A stretch of 21,080 bases of DNA. Source: Apostichopus parvimensis (Eukaryota; Echinodermata; Holothuroidea; Aspidochirotida; Stichopodidae). The translations under genes and the position numbers were made by a program. The DNA lies in the NCBI GenBank assembly GCA_000934455.1, contig KN882519.1, positions 26,541 to 47,620 on the forward strand, given 5' to 3'. The notes under the pieces are model-generated. The model saw nothing but the letters and a program-made list of their open reading frames with translations. It was not told the origin of the DNA and ran no database searches. Shown piece by piece: positions 1-8,160 of this stretch (the first letter of the stretch is position 1; every line of letters starts with the position of its first letter).

Positions 1-518
1 TAATAAAAAAAATTCAGTTTTATTATTGGTTAAACATAAATACATTGGATATTATTGTCAAAAGATAGACGTTTTGCAGCGTTTTATTAGTAACTTGAAA
101 GAAAAGCCGAACGATTGGTAACACACGAGTAGACACTGTGCAGGTTCTAACGCGATTAGAACAAGATGTTCCCATAACATAGTATTAACTGATTATTCTC
201 ATCCAAAAATACATTAATATAGCGAAAAAAAATAATCATTTCAGAATCACTTGTCGTACTATAACAATGACGATATTTCGTCCCTAAACTTATATGCAAA
301 TGAGTTACATCAGCCGTAAAGTTTTCTTTCTTAAATAAATATTGTTAAATATCATTAGACAGAGATGTTTGTGAACAATAACTTCCCTAAACCGCTTTGT
401 TTAGAGATATCCTAGTTTGAATATCTTGTCTTTGAGCTGTCATTTGGTAAATCTGTGATGTCACATAGTACCACTAGATGTGAATCCTTCTACCCTCTCG
501 CGGTGGGAAGAGTGGTCA
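1..518. other. AT-rich non-coding stretch
   Basis: No reading frame, RNA gene or recognisable repeat boundary is visible here. The sequence is AT-rich, with short A and T runs and scattered stops in all frames. The stretch ends where a diverged hAT-like element appears to begin. Confidence 0.5.
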
Positions 519-938
519 CACTGGGGTACATACTTCAAGGGAAAGCGGGACATGTGACTTTCATTGGAAGGGGTAAACTATAATATTGACCTAAAAAATT
601 CCCAACAAAATCAACCTTCCGTGCATTCTATATCCACAAATTCCAGTATTTTGAATGGTTTCCACGAAGGGGTACTTTTTAATCACACTATGTTCTTACT
701 TAGTCAATGACAAGGAACTACTTTATTAAACGTTTATGTAAGTACCATTTTATTCAGTTTTTTTTCTTCAAAAAGAGGGCGTGCAATTATCGAAAAACAA
801 AATGACACTTTTTTATTACCAACTCTGGACATAGGGTACTGGTTTTACGCAAAGGACACTTCTTATTTATCAACGTTTTTACTTTTGAGCTCTTTTTCAA
901 GTTGGAACCCCCCCCCCCCCTGTGCTCCTCTGCCCCTG
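519..938 (+). mobile_element. Diverged hAT-like miniature element, related to the 7289-7701 element
   Basis: The left end reads CACTGGGGTACATACTTC and is followed by a GGGACATGTGACTTTC-like subterminal block. It resembles the left end of the intact element at 7289, which runs CAGGGGGTAGGAAGC and then a GGGGCAC...ACTTTC block. The right end is a 13-C run followed by TGTGCTCCTCTGCCCCTG, which resembles the C run plus GACTCCTACCCCATG at the other copy. Length is about 420 bp against 413 bp for the intact copy. Internal GGGGTAC, GGGTAC and GGACAC-type subterminal motifs are also shared in style. The flanks (AGTGGTCA on the left, GGTGGCTA on the right) could be a decayed 8-bp target duplication, but three of eight positions differ. 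The assignment rests on eye alignment only. Confidence 0.42.
908..920. repeat. Poly-C tract (13 C)
   Basis: An uninterrupted run of 13 C, close to the right end of the diverged hAT-like element. It is one of eleven C or G runs of 10-19 nt in this AT-rich window. Confidence 0.95.
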
Positions 939-1492
939 GTGGCTAAGCAGTTTCATCTCAGTTTAGTTTTCGTTATATCTTCAATATATCTTATCATTTA
1001 TTCCGATCTTATCTTGTTTACATAGAGCGCCCTCAGTTTTAACCAACTTGAGATCTTACCGCTTCAATACATTTTGTCTTAGTCTTATTTACGTCACGTA
1101 AGTGAAGTTTTTTTCATTCATATCCAAGGAAGTGATTGTTATGTTGTGAAAATTATTCAAATGAAGAATGATCGATCCTCCTCCTCATTTTACTGGTTGG
1201 TAGTCTGGAAGCAATGACTCTAATGGTCTCTAAATTAAGTCGGTTTGAAAAATAAAACATATTTATTATCAACTTTTATCCATATATGTTTATATTCTAT
1301 TGTTTTATCGAGACATATATTACTATACAAAACTGGCATCTCATGACATTTACAAAAAAAATTAAATAACAAAATAATGCTAAGTGATTGATTTTAAGTA
1401 TTGAAATTGCCATGCAAGTAAAATAGCTCTGAACCGTAGACTAAACCTAGAGTGTTCGGTCTTTTGCCTGCTAGAATTTTTTTTTTTTAAAG
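939..1492. other. AT-rich non-coding stretch
   Basis: No gene is visible. It contains an AGCGCCCTC motif at 1026-1034 that recurs elsewhere in the window, and otherwise AT-rich DNA with A and T runs. Confidence 0.5.
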
Positions 1493-1530
1493 CAGTGGTG
1501 GGATTATAGGTGCAGGGGGGGGGGGCAACA
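1493..1530 (+). mobile_element. Possible isolated hAT-like left terminus with poly-G tract
   Basis: The sequence begins CAGTGGTGGGATTATAGG and runs into an 11-G tract at 1515-1525. CAGTGG/CAGGGG-type ends followed by a homopolymeric G block match the style of the hAT-like ends seen elsewhere in the window. No partner terminus or target duplication was found downstream, so this could be a solo end or chance similarity. Confidence 0.25.
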
Positions 1531-1839
1531 AAAACCGCTTCTAATTTCAACTATACTGAATATTGGTAATAATAATGATGATTACAATAGATGAAACTAA
1601 GAAACATTCCGAGTTCCTGTTTTATTGGTAATTCCATTTGTTTGTTGTAGTATAAAGTAAACGACTGATCAAATCATTCTATACTCCGAGCTTGAAAGCC
1701 TGTTTCGAAATCACTAACATCTTGTATCCTCATTTCGTTACAGGTAGTCTTTTTTTTTTAAAGTTAAACAGAGTACCAACTAGATTACACGTACGATATA
1801 CCTTACATATCTTTGCAACTGAATACATTTCATTTATCG

Positions 1840-1878
1840 CCCCCACCAAACCCCCACCCCCAACCCAACCCCCCCCCC
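1840..1878. repeat. C-rich low-complexity tract (minus-strand G-quadruplex potential)
   Basis: Runs of C5, C5, C5, C3 and C10 are separated by short A-rich spacers. On the minus strand this gives at least four G tracts with short loops, the usual G-quadruplex pattern. Proline-rich short frames across this tract are artefacts of its composition. Confidence 0.8.
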
Positions 1879-1899
1879 AAACTTGTAATGATACATGAC

Positions 1900-2960
1900 C
1901 CATGCGACATTCGTTACCAAATTTTGTTCCCCGGGCACTTTCAATTTGTTACATGTATACGTATGAATTATAATTCAAACGGATACAGTCATTTATATAA
2001 ATATTAAATCATTTTGGTTCATTATTTGTAGGAGAATAAAAGTGACATATTGCAAAAGAAGTGTGTATGATTCATTACAGTTTTACTAAAGAGAAAATAA
2101 TAATAACATTCACAAAAATCGTCATAGCTTATAAATTATCGCTTTTTAATCTTTCTTTTCTGAGGACATAACAAAGGAAGCGTGGTCTTTAAGAAATTAT
2201 CGGCTTAAAAAAAATGACTCATCGAGTCGGATCCTGTATATCTGTTTCGATGTGGTACAATACCCATATACTTAACGGACGAAATAGAAGCAAATCGATG
2301 AACGCTTTATTACCCCAACGATGTACTATTTTGTTTGCTTCTGTTATCCCTGCCTTGTTTACCCTCTTTCCAATAAAGTAAACACAGGACTGATTGTAAA
2401 CTGGTTCCTGTGGTAAATAAAAAAACGACGAATGAAGTTAGAGGTTATAAAAGCCTATACCATAGAGACCTTTCTGAGTTGTTCGAAAATCCTAAAAAGA
2501 AGTAAACGCAATTGTTGAGCTCATTCACACTAAGGTGAGATCGGCGACTGTCGTTAGATCTTACAGCTTTTATTGTTGTTGGTTTAACAGTTCTATACGG
2601 ACCACAATGAACAGAATATCCACTTTTTGATACTTATGCTGGATACGTCGTATTGTCAATAGAGTAACCAAGGTGTTTACCGAATAAATAACGGGACTGG
2701 AGTTATTTGGCACCTTTTGATTCGATTGACTTGTTGAACTAACTTGTTTGGAAAAGGTAAATTTGTTTTGTAAAGTTGTAAAAAAAAAGAAGAATGAATG
2801 GAAGTTCAAGATTCTACAGTTAACCTAATACCTGATGTTAAGGTTCAATAACTTGAACTGGTTCTCGATTCGGAAGTGGGCAACGTTTGTACCTAACAAT
2901 CTTAGCTACCATACTGGAAATAAAAATAATTAACCCTTTTTTTTTCAAAATATGTTGATT
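1900..2960. other. Non-coding stretch, no recognisable feature
   Basis: The stretch is AT-rich with short frames only. A minus-strand frame at 2570-2809 is low-complexity (poly-Phe from a T run) and has no recognisable motif. No RNA gene, transposon end or tandem array is visible. Confidence 0.45.
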
Positions 2961-2963
2961 CAT

Positions 2964-3130
2964 ATTGCCTCCTATACATTGCCTAGAAATATTGCACATA
3001 TATATATATATATGTGTGTGTGTGCGTGTGTGTATATATAAATATTGCATATGTATATTTCTCATATATATTACCTATAGATATGTTGCCTTTATATATA
3101 ACCTATATATATTACCTATATTATTACCTA
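2964..3130. repeat. (TA)n/(TG)n microsatellite with degenerate TTACCTATATA repeats
   Basis: A core of alternating TA then TG dinucleotides spans 2996-3040. It is flanked on both sides by degenerate copies of a TTGCCT/TTACCTATATA unit (for example near 2966, 2980, 3070, 3086, 3110 and 3124). A short AAATATTGCAYATA block occurs on each side of the dinucleotide core. Confidence 0.85.
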
Positions 3131-3275
3131 TCTTGGCGTTAGAATACCAAAAAGGTTAGCTTATAATAAAAGTGATATTTCAAACTTCGAATATAATTTG
3201 GGTCATACGGAAAACATTAACATAATTTTACTTTGGAATTAAAGTGAGTATACGCTAGTTAGTTTAAGAAAATGT
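3131..3275. other. AT-rich non-coding stretch
   Basis: Nothing recognisable is visible between the TA/TG repeat and the minus-strand reading frame that follows. Confidence 0.4.
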
Positions 3276-3488
3276 TCAAAAATTAACCCCATTTACCAAC
3301 CAAGGACGCTGTAACAGTTCAGGGTACCATGTTACCCATTTTTTTCTGGCTGTGACGATTCTAAACGTAGTCTCAGTGTAAACACCCCATGATACAAATA
3401 ATGATTGTTTGTTTTTGTCAATATGGATGCCATCTGGTTTGCTCATTAACCTAATAACGTCTTCTGATACGAATAGTTTCATTAACAA
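3276..3488 (-). other. Unassigned 70-codon reading frame
   Basis: A minus-strand frame of 70 codons with a more balanced residue mix than other short frames in the window. It is rich in W, K, R and V and ends in WLVNGVNF. I do not recognise the family and see no domain motif. The DNA upstream on the minus strand is purine-rich (A/G), so there is no good polypyrimidine tract for a splice acceptor. It may be a fragment of transposon coding sequence, an exon, or chance. Confidence 0.18.
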
Positions 3489-3862
3489 TGTGTTTTTCTT
3501 CGTGTTTTCTGTTCTTTTCCTCCAATATGTGATGTCTCTTTTTTTTTTTCTGTTTTTAAGTTGAAACAGAGCTTTGCAAAATAAAATTGAAGTGGAAGCT
3601 GGAAACAGGGAAAATGAGAATTATTGACATTTTCAAAGATTATATTTCCATTTTTTTTTGTCCGTATTCCATTACATTTCTGCCAAAGTTAATTACTACA
3701 TACAAATAAAACTAATTCACAACAATATCCTGCCACGAAAGTCAATTGGATCCAACTAAATGTAACATAGCGCCATCGTTTTACTTATACTTGCGTATCA
3801 GGGCCTTACTTAAGTGTATAGTAGTCTTTTCATACATTTAAAACCAAAAAATCCGTGTTACT
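3489..3862. other. Non-coding stretch with T runs
   Basis: Poly-T runs occur near 3539 and 3650, and an AGCGCCATC motif lies at 3769-3777. No gene is visible. Confidence 0.45.
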
Positions 3863-3863
3863 G

Positions 3864-3907
3864 TTATATGTATGTGCGTATGTATATATGTGCGTGTGTG
3901 TGCGTGA
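3864..3907. repeat. TG/TA-rich microsatellite
   Basis: Degenerate TATATGTATGTGCG units followed by alternating GT, almost entirely alternating purine-pyrimidine. Confidence 0.85.
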
Positions 3908-4149
3908 ATGAGCTTTAGTCTTTTGCAAATGAACTTCAATGACAAAATTGGAAATATTACATGGTATTAGAATTAACCGATTCGAAACTTGTACAGGACA
4001 TGCGAATTGTCCATCCTATCACAGGAACCGGAGACAGTATATGTAAAATAGAAAAATTGCATTCCTTTAGATCACTCAGTGAATTTCATTGTTTTAGTTA
4101 ATTTACGACTGAATAAAGCATCGATCCGATGTTAAAGGCTTTCGCCGAT

Positions 4150-4240
4150 CACATTAATAGGATCTTGCAAACAATCTCGCGAGCCGCAGAAAAATGTCCA
4201 CGGGCCGCATGAGGCCCGTGGACCACACTGTGCCCACCTG
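4150..4240 (-). mobile_element. hAT-like transposon terminal fragment
   Basis: Read on the minus strand from 4240, the sequence begins CAGGTGGGCACAGTGTGG, then carries an inverted repeat built from GGGCC/GGCCC, then a TGCGGCTCGCGAGATTG block. CAG-GTGGGCA followed by a GGCCCG-rich subterminal palindrome and a 'cggctcgcgag' box is the layout of Charlie-type hAT termini as I know them. Only one terminus is visible. No partner end or copy of the adjacent TCATGTAG octamer was found, so this is probably a truncated copy. Confidence 0.42.
4196..4223. repeat. Perfect 11-bp inverted repeat (hairpin)
   Basis: GTCCACGGGCC at 4196-4206 and its exact reverse complement at 4213-4223 are separated by a 6-nt loop. 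This GC-rich stem lies in the subterminal part of the hAT-like fragment. Confidence 0.95.
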
Positions 4241-4364
4241 TCATGTAGCCTGTCCTGGTATTCAAACTTCCTTTGCTTGGTGACCTCAAGTTTCACTTTT
4301 ATCTTCTTGGCGACCCTCCAGTAGCGGATGTTGTGGCCTTGGAAGGGGTATGGGGTATGCGGGG

Positions 4365-4386
4365 TAGAGACCCTATAGGGTCTCTA
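4365..4386. repeat. Perfect 22-bp palindrome
   Basis: The sequence is its own reverse complement across 22 bp, centred on CCCTATAGGG with TAGAGA/TCTCTA arms. It follows directly after three GGGGTA-type repeats and is joined end to end with the next hairpin. Confidence 0.95.
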
Positions 4387-4420
4387 ATGCGGAGAGGTGG
4401 TATCCCCTCTCCTCAGCATT
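4386..4420. repeat. Bulged hairpin, 5+7 bp stem
   Basis: AATGC and GGAGAGG (4386-4397) pair with CCTCTCC (4406-4412) and GCATT (4416-4420). A TCA bulge on the 3' arm and an 8-nt loop complete the structure. It shares one base with the preceding palindrome. Confidence 0.9.
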
Positions 4421-4452
4421 GTTGTCTTCATATCATTCAAGACGCTGATAGC

Positions 4453-4476
4453 TGCAAAATATTGTTATATTTTGCA
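4453..4476. repeat. Perfect 10-bp inverted repeat (hairpin)
   Basis: TGCAAAATAT at 4453-4462 pairs exactly with ATATTTTGCA at 4467-4476 around a TGTT tetraloop. Confidence 0.95.
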
Positions 4477-4479
4477 ACT

Positions 4480-4960
4480 TTTGAAGTAATTGATATTCAT
4501 GATTTTTCGACATTTTCACAAATATATCAGCATTCTTTCTTGTTCCATGATCACGTGCAGTTATAGAAGGTAAACTGTCCCATGAAACTATAGTAATTCT
4601 TATGTGTAATTAACACTCGTGCCAACTATTGTAAACAACAAAACAAATTAATTCCTATTTTGTTAGTGTTTGAACTTAGTGTAATTGATTGGAATGGGTC
4701 AGTGTCACTTTTAATCAGAAATAAAGTGAAACCCGCTTAAGTCAACGATATTTGTTGTCTTTATTGTATATATTGTTTGTGTGTATGGTGGCGAAATAAT
4801 TCACTACAAATATTGAACAATGGAAGGATCAAAATGTCAATATGTATTATAATTAAAGAGAAATAATATTTCAAAACCTGAGTAGTTCGGTTAAATAATT
4901 CTTCACAGAATCAAAGTTGGCGAATCACCCGTTATTTTATCGTTCACTCAAGCACAATAA
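4480..4960. other. AT-rich non-coding stretch
   Basis: No gene or repeat structure is recognisable. It lies between the hairpin cluster and the promoter-like patch. Confidence 0.4.
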
Positions 4961-4967
4961 GTCGCAT

Positions 4968-5090
4968 TATAAAGTGCAGTGCGCATGCGCAGGTTGTAAT
5001 CGTAGTAGAGTATACCGAACAACTCACGTAAAATTCAATTTCAGTCAATGACGGCTTTGGTCAAGGTCAAAGGTCAACAGATCCAAAACT
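4968..5090 (+). promoter_or_regulatory. Candidate promoter-like patch: NRF1 palindrome plus DR1/ERR nuclear-receptor site
   Basis: TGCGCATGCGCA at 4980-4991 fits the NRF1 consensus YGCGCAYGCGCR at every position and is palindromic. About 70 bp downstream, AGGTCA-A-AGGTCA at 5064-5076 is a perfect DR1 element. With the two bases before it, the first half-site also makes TCAAGGTCA (5061-5069), the extended ERR/NR5A site. A TATAAAG lies at 4970-4976. An ATG at 5091 opens a short hydrophobic frame. The motif matches are direct observations. That they act as a promoter is inference; no transcript or downstream gene can be shown. Confidence 0.3.
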
Positions 5091-5165
5091 ATGAATACTG
5101 CTAGATTTCTTAATATTATAATCATTCTTTTTTTCGTTTCTTTGGTCTCATTCTTTTTCTCTTGA
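5091..5165 (+). other. Short hydrophobic reading frame after the promoter-like patch
   Basis: An ATG opens 24 codons ending in TGA. The N-terminus MNTARF is followed by a long I/L/F/V/S stretch resembling a signal peptide or membrane anchor. The DNA is T-rich, which by itself yields F/L/I codons, so chance is a serious alternative. It would need an internal donor splice site to belong to a longer protein, and no strong donor is seen. Confidence 0.12.
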
Positions 5166-5198
5166 AAATTGGACCTTTCATTTGAAGTTTATTTACCC

Positions 5199-5241
5199 TT
5201 CAATTTCAATTAATTCTCAAAATTAAAATTGAACGTGAAGG
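5199..5241. repeat. Imperfect inverted repeat
   Basis: CCTTCAATTT on the left is partly complementary to AAATTGAACGTGAAGG on the right, with a 4-nt insertion in the right arm. Confidence 0.5.
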
Positions 5242-6060
5242 AAACTTGCTCTTAGGGAGTGGAAGAAAACTGATTCTTGGCATTTGGAACTTAGAGTTGA
5301 TCATTAGTTTAGTAACTTCCAAGTATATTTTGGGAGCAATGTTCTTGATCTATAAATAAAGATAAAGGAGATATTTAATAACATGAAATTAAATTACATT
5401 CTCAGTGTCGATAATACAATCTGCACCAATATGTGGACATGGTTCGCCAAAGGGTTTTTGAGACGGTCATCTCTAGGTAACACCTATGGTATACCTAATG
5501 TAAAACTGATATTCGTGTGGCTTTAGAAAATTGTGAACAGCGCCATCTATTAATATCGTCACTTCTTTTTAATACTAGCTTGCCACTTTTCTCAGAATAA
5601 CTTTAACATCGTAAAGCACTTGCAAAATTAATATAGACAATACGTTCCATCTAAGATTGAGATAATGGGAGGGTTTAGGGGGGAAACGGGGGTGGAGGAA
5701 AGATGTGATCATTGGAATCATTTGAAGTGTTAGTGTTATGTGACATAACTAGAAAGAAAAATATATTGACGACTTTTCCACCTGTTTTCGTTATTGATGT
5801 TTGGGTAATTCATACAGTTTGCACACATTTAATGAACAATATCGGATCTGTTACTTTTAAATAATTGTATAACTTATACAAGGAGATAATAAGGAGATAA
5901 CACAATCAAGTATAAAATGTTAAATAAACACAGTCCTACACAAATTTATTTACACGAAAGCTAATAGTTCGTTTGTCATTTTGCCGTTTACAGCTTGCTT
6001 TATAGTTTCCTTCTGATCTCTCTTTAGGTTGATACCGATTTCATGGCGATGCCCGACGGA
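5242..6060. other. Non-coding stretch with a G-quadruplex motif and an AGCGCCATC site
   Basis: No gene is visible. An AGCGCCATCTA site lies at 5539-5549 and a four-tract G-quadruplex motif at 5667-5692. A possible splice acceptor (pyrimidine tract then TTTAG at 6027) lies shortly before the TTAA element, but no convincing exon follows. Confidence 0.4.
5667..5692 (+). other. Canonical G-quadruplex motif
   Basis: Four G tracts (GGG, GGG, GGGGGG, GGGGG) are separated by A, TTTA and AAAC loops. This satisfies the G3+N1-7 rule. Confidence 0.85.
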
Positions 6061-6432
6061 TTAAAGGCATTGAAGACTCGCCCCAAACCGCGTGTCGCCC
6101 TCTGAAAAAAAGAGTTAACTTTGCGTTGCTTGCAAGTGAAGTTTTCTACTTGTCGCTACAAAATGCAGACAGCAATGAAACGTGATACCTTGTTATCTTA
6201 ATCTGGACCTGAGATGTCCAGCACTGCTATATGTACACTGTGTTGTGGGTATTGACCGTAGATGTATGTATTGACTGTACACTAGTGTCTAATTATCGAT
6301 GGTAGCAAGCTGTGTGTGTATTTTCTGGTATAAATGGTGGTGTCTAACACTTTTGTTACACCTCATTCGAAACTATAGGTCAGAGTACTAGCATCAGACG
6401 TTTCTCTGTGTGCGAGTCTTCACTCCCTTTAA
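6061..6432. mobile_element. TTAA-flanked MITE with 21-bp terminal inverted repeats
   Basis: The element starts TTAAAGGCATTGAAGACTCG followed by C (6061-6081). The reverse complement of 6412-6432 is TTAAAGGGAGTGAAGACTCG followed by C. The two ends match at 19 of 21 positions, including TTAA at both edges. TTAA target duplication with short inverted repeats is typical of piggyBac- and Kolobok-type DNA transposons. At 372 bp with no coding capacity this is a non-autonomous miniature copy. Subterminal sequence includes a TCGCCCTCTG block and TG-rich stretches. Superfamily assignment beyond 'TTAA class' is not possible from this alone. Confidence 0.82.
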
Positions 6433-7004
6433 GGATGTCATAATGTGCCGGCGAACTTCTATAGTGCAAGTTGTTTTTAGTAAACATACCGTATGTTATT
6501 ATGAGGAAGCAAATTTATTACTTTATCTATTTGTAAGAACCAACCACAAGGATATATAAGATCGAAGGATCGGCGACGGAAACGACTGTTTAAAACCTCT
6601 TACGCCCAGTAATGAAACTCATGGAGACAACATAATAATAGTTCAAAGGCACATTTTATACGGGTAACAAGCATTATGTATTTTAGGGCAATGATCTCTT
6701 TATAGATTCAAAAGCATTCCGACGACTTCACTAGCGGTCGGTAATTATAGTAATAATAATTCATTAAAATAGTCTGTATCATAACTTCAATTCAATTAAA
6801 ACAATAGCATAAGTACACAGTGGCCCTCGGTGTCATATGTAATCAACTGGGTGGGGTAAACCTGTCACAAGGGTAAAGAAACTACCGGTGTCTAAAAAGA
6901 ATCCCGACCTATGGACACATCAACATGTGTACAAACAAGTGGAGACCTGTATGATTCAAGAGACCATAACAATGAAACTCACTTCTCAGGCACAGGGCTT
7001 GCCT

Positions 7005-7017
7005 CCCCCCCCCCCCC
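7005..7017. repeat. Poly-C tract (13 C)
   Basis: An uninterrupted run of 13 C, immediately followed by a 6-bp hairpin, TCACTG-AAGC-CAGTGA. Confidence 0.95.
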
Positions 7018-7205
7018 TCACTGAAGCCAGTGAATGTGTGGTTCATTACTGCTCTCTGGAGCTATTCAAAAACATTAATTCTTTAAACTAAAAGTTTGAG
7101 GGGGTGGGGTGGGGGTTATCCTTCCTTAAACAAAGAAGAACCCTTTGTAGCAAAGAGTACTTCATCCAGAAAGTGACACAAGGCGTCTGTAACCCAAGAT
7201 ATTAT

Positions 7206-7223
7206 CACACACACACACATACA
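7206..7223. repeat. (CA)n microsatellite
   Basis: A short CA dinucleotide run with one T interruption. Confidence 0.9.
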
Positions 7224-7497
7224 CTTCCTGTATGAAACAAAGACAAGGTAAATATTAAAATGCTTACCACTGATTTGACGCTGTTCGTCAGGGGGTAGGA
7301 AGCTTCCAAAAAGTGGGGGCGGGGCACAACATCAGAGGGGCACTTTCTCATTCCACAACCGGCACCACTCGTTATGCTATAAACCGATACACACCGGCCA
7401 TATCACTTGAATGTATATGATGTGTTAGTATGCTATCAATACTATTTATTGAGATTGTTTAGTATCATGTAACCGTGCTTTACAAAAAGATATGGGA

Positions 7498-7525
7498 TGC
7501 CAATTTATGCCAATTTATGCCAAAT
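7498..7525. repeat. Short tandem repeat inside the hAT MITE
   Basis: A 10-bp unit, ATGCCAATTT, is repeated two and a half times. AATTACAATTAAA-type repeats follow at about 7542-7575. Confidence 0.85.
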
Positions 7526-7665
7526 GTACAGACTAAAAATAAATAATTACAATTAAATATTACAATTAAAATTAACAAGGGCTTAAGATATCCAAAAGAC
7601 AGTTCTTCATCAAAGGGGCACATTTTATTTGCCAGTAGGGCACATTTGCTATTTTGGAAAATAGT

Positions 7666-7679
7666 GGGGCACGTGCCCC
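7666..7679. repeat. Perfect 14-bp palindrome GGGGCACGTGCCCC
   Basis: A self-complementary site centred on CACGTG, an E-box core. It lies in the right subterminal region of the hAT MITE and combines two inverted GGGGCAC motifs, so its primary role is more likely transposase binding than gene regulation. Confidence 0.9.
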
Positions 7680-7709
7680 CCCCCCCGACTCCTACCCCAT
7701 GCTGTTCGT

Positions 7710-7727
7710 GCGTGTGTGTGTGTGTGC
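7710..7727. repeat. (GT)n microsatellite
   Basis: A GCGTGTGTGTGTGTGTGC run that starts directly after the right target duplication of the hAT MITE. Confidence 0.9.
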
Positions 7728-8062
7728 TAAACAGCTACATAATTAATCCAACCATGGATCGACTGGATACGCCGTACCTTAAAGTTTATGAATCTGATCT
7801 CATCTCGGGTTCGAAATATACTTACTAGATACTCCACTAAAGTTTTCCCTCACTTTCTGAAGATTGTAAAGTCTGGAGCAGATGTTGTTTTTCCCCCTAG
7901 ACTTTTTCCAAACTATTAATGTTGCACTTTGAAGAAGGTGCTGGCATTTCCAATCAAACTCTCTTTACCAAGTCAAATTATATTTGACTTTTAAACTGCG
8001 CGTTGTTTTATACCCGACCTCATTTTCGATTTTTTATTTCCAATTTGCTGTGAAATAAAACA
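7728..8062. other. Non-coding stretch
   Basis: Nothing recognisable: AT-rich sequence between the GT microsatellite and a pyrimidine-rich tract. Confidence 0.4.
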
Positions 8063-8160
8063 CTGTCTTCTCTCTCTTCTTTCTCTCTTTTTTTATTTTA
8101 GGGGTGGGGGAGGGAGAGGGGGTTCTTTTTTATTGTAGGGGAGGGGTAGTGAGAGGGGGA
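8063..8160. repeat. Pyrimidine tract followed by duplicated G-rich block
   Basis: A T/C-only-like tract (8063-8098) is followed by two related units, each TTTTTTATT(T/G)TA plus a G-rich block (about 8090-8122 and 8124-8159). The first block, GGGG-T-GGGGG-A-GGG-AGA-GGGGG at 8101-8122, satisfies the G-quadruplex rule. The strand asymmetry (pyrimidines, then purines) is marked. Confidence 0.75.

Larger units (their letters stand above)
6433..7280. other. Non-coding stretch with poly-C and G-rich tracts
   Basis: No gene is visible. It contains a 13-C tract at 7005-7017 followed by a TCACTG/CAGTGA 6-bp hairpin (7018-7033), a GGGGG-T-GGGG-T-GGGGG tract at 7100-7115, and a short (CA)n run. Confidence 0.45.
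7281..7709. mobile_element. hAT-type MITE with exact 8-bp target-site duplication
   Basis: The octamer CTGTTCGT occurs at 7281-7288 and again at 7702-7709, directly abutting the ends of a 413-bp element (7289-7701). The left end reads CAGGGGGTAGGAAGC. The reverse complement of the right end reads CATGGGGTAGGAGTC, matching at 12 of 15 positions and 11 of the first 12. CAGGGG-type ends with an 8-bp duplication are the signature of the hAT superfamily. GGGGCAC-type motifs are repeated near both ends (about 7319, 7336, 7616, 7637 and 7666), as expected for transposase-binding subterminal repeats. There is no coding capacity. The right side includes a GGGGCACGTGCCCC palindrome and an 11-C run. Confidence 0.88.

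Noticed and set aside
1692..2007. Two overlapping short plus-strand frames with proline-rich ends
   Set aside because: The proline runs come from the C-rich tract at 1840-1878; no domain or splice context.
4273..4566. 97-codon plus-strand frame
   Set aside because: It spans the hairpin cluster, whose palindromes force complementary codons; no recognisable domain and no splice context.
6027..6104. Possible terminal exon after a TTTAG acceptor, VDTDFMAMPDG... to a stop
   Set aside because: Most of it lies inside the TTAA MITE starting at 6061, and the short frame is explained by the element end.
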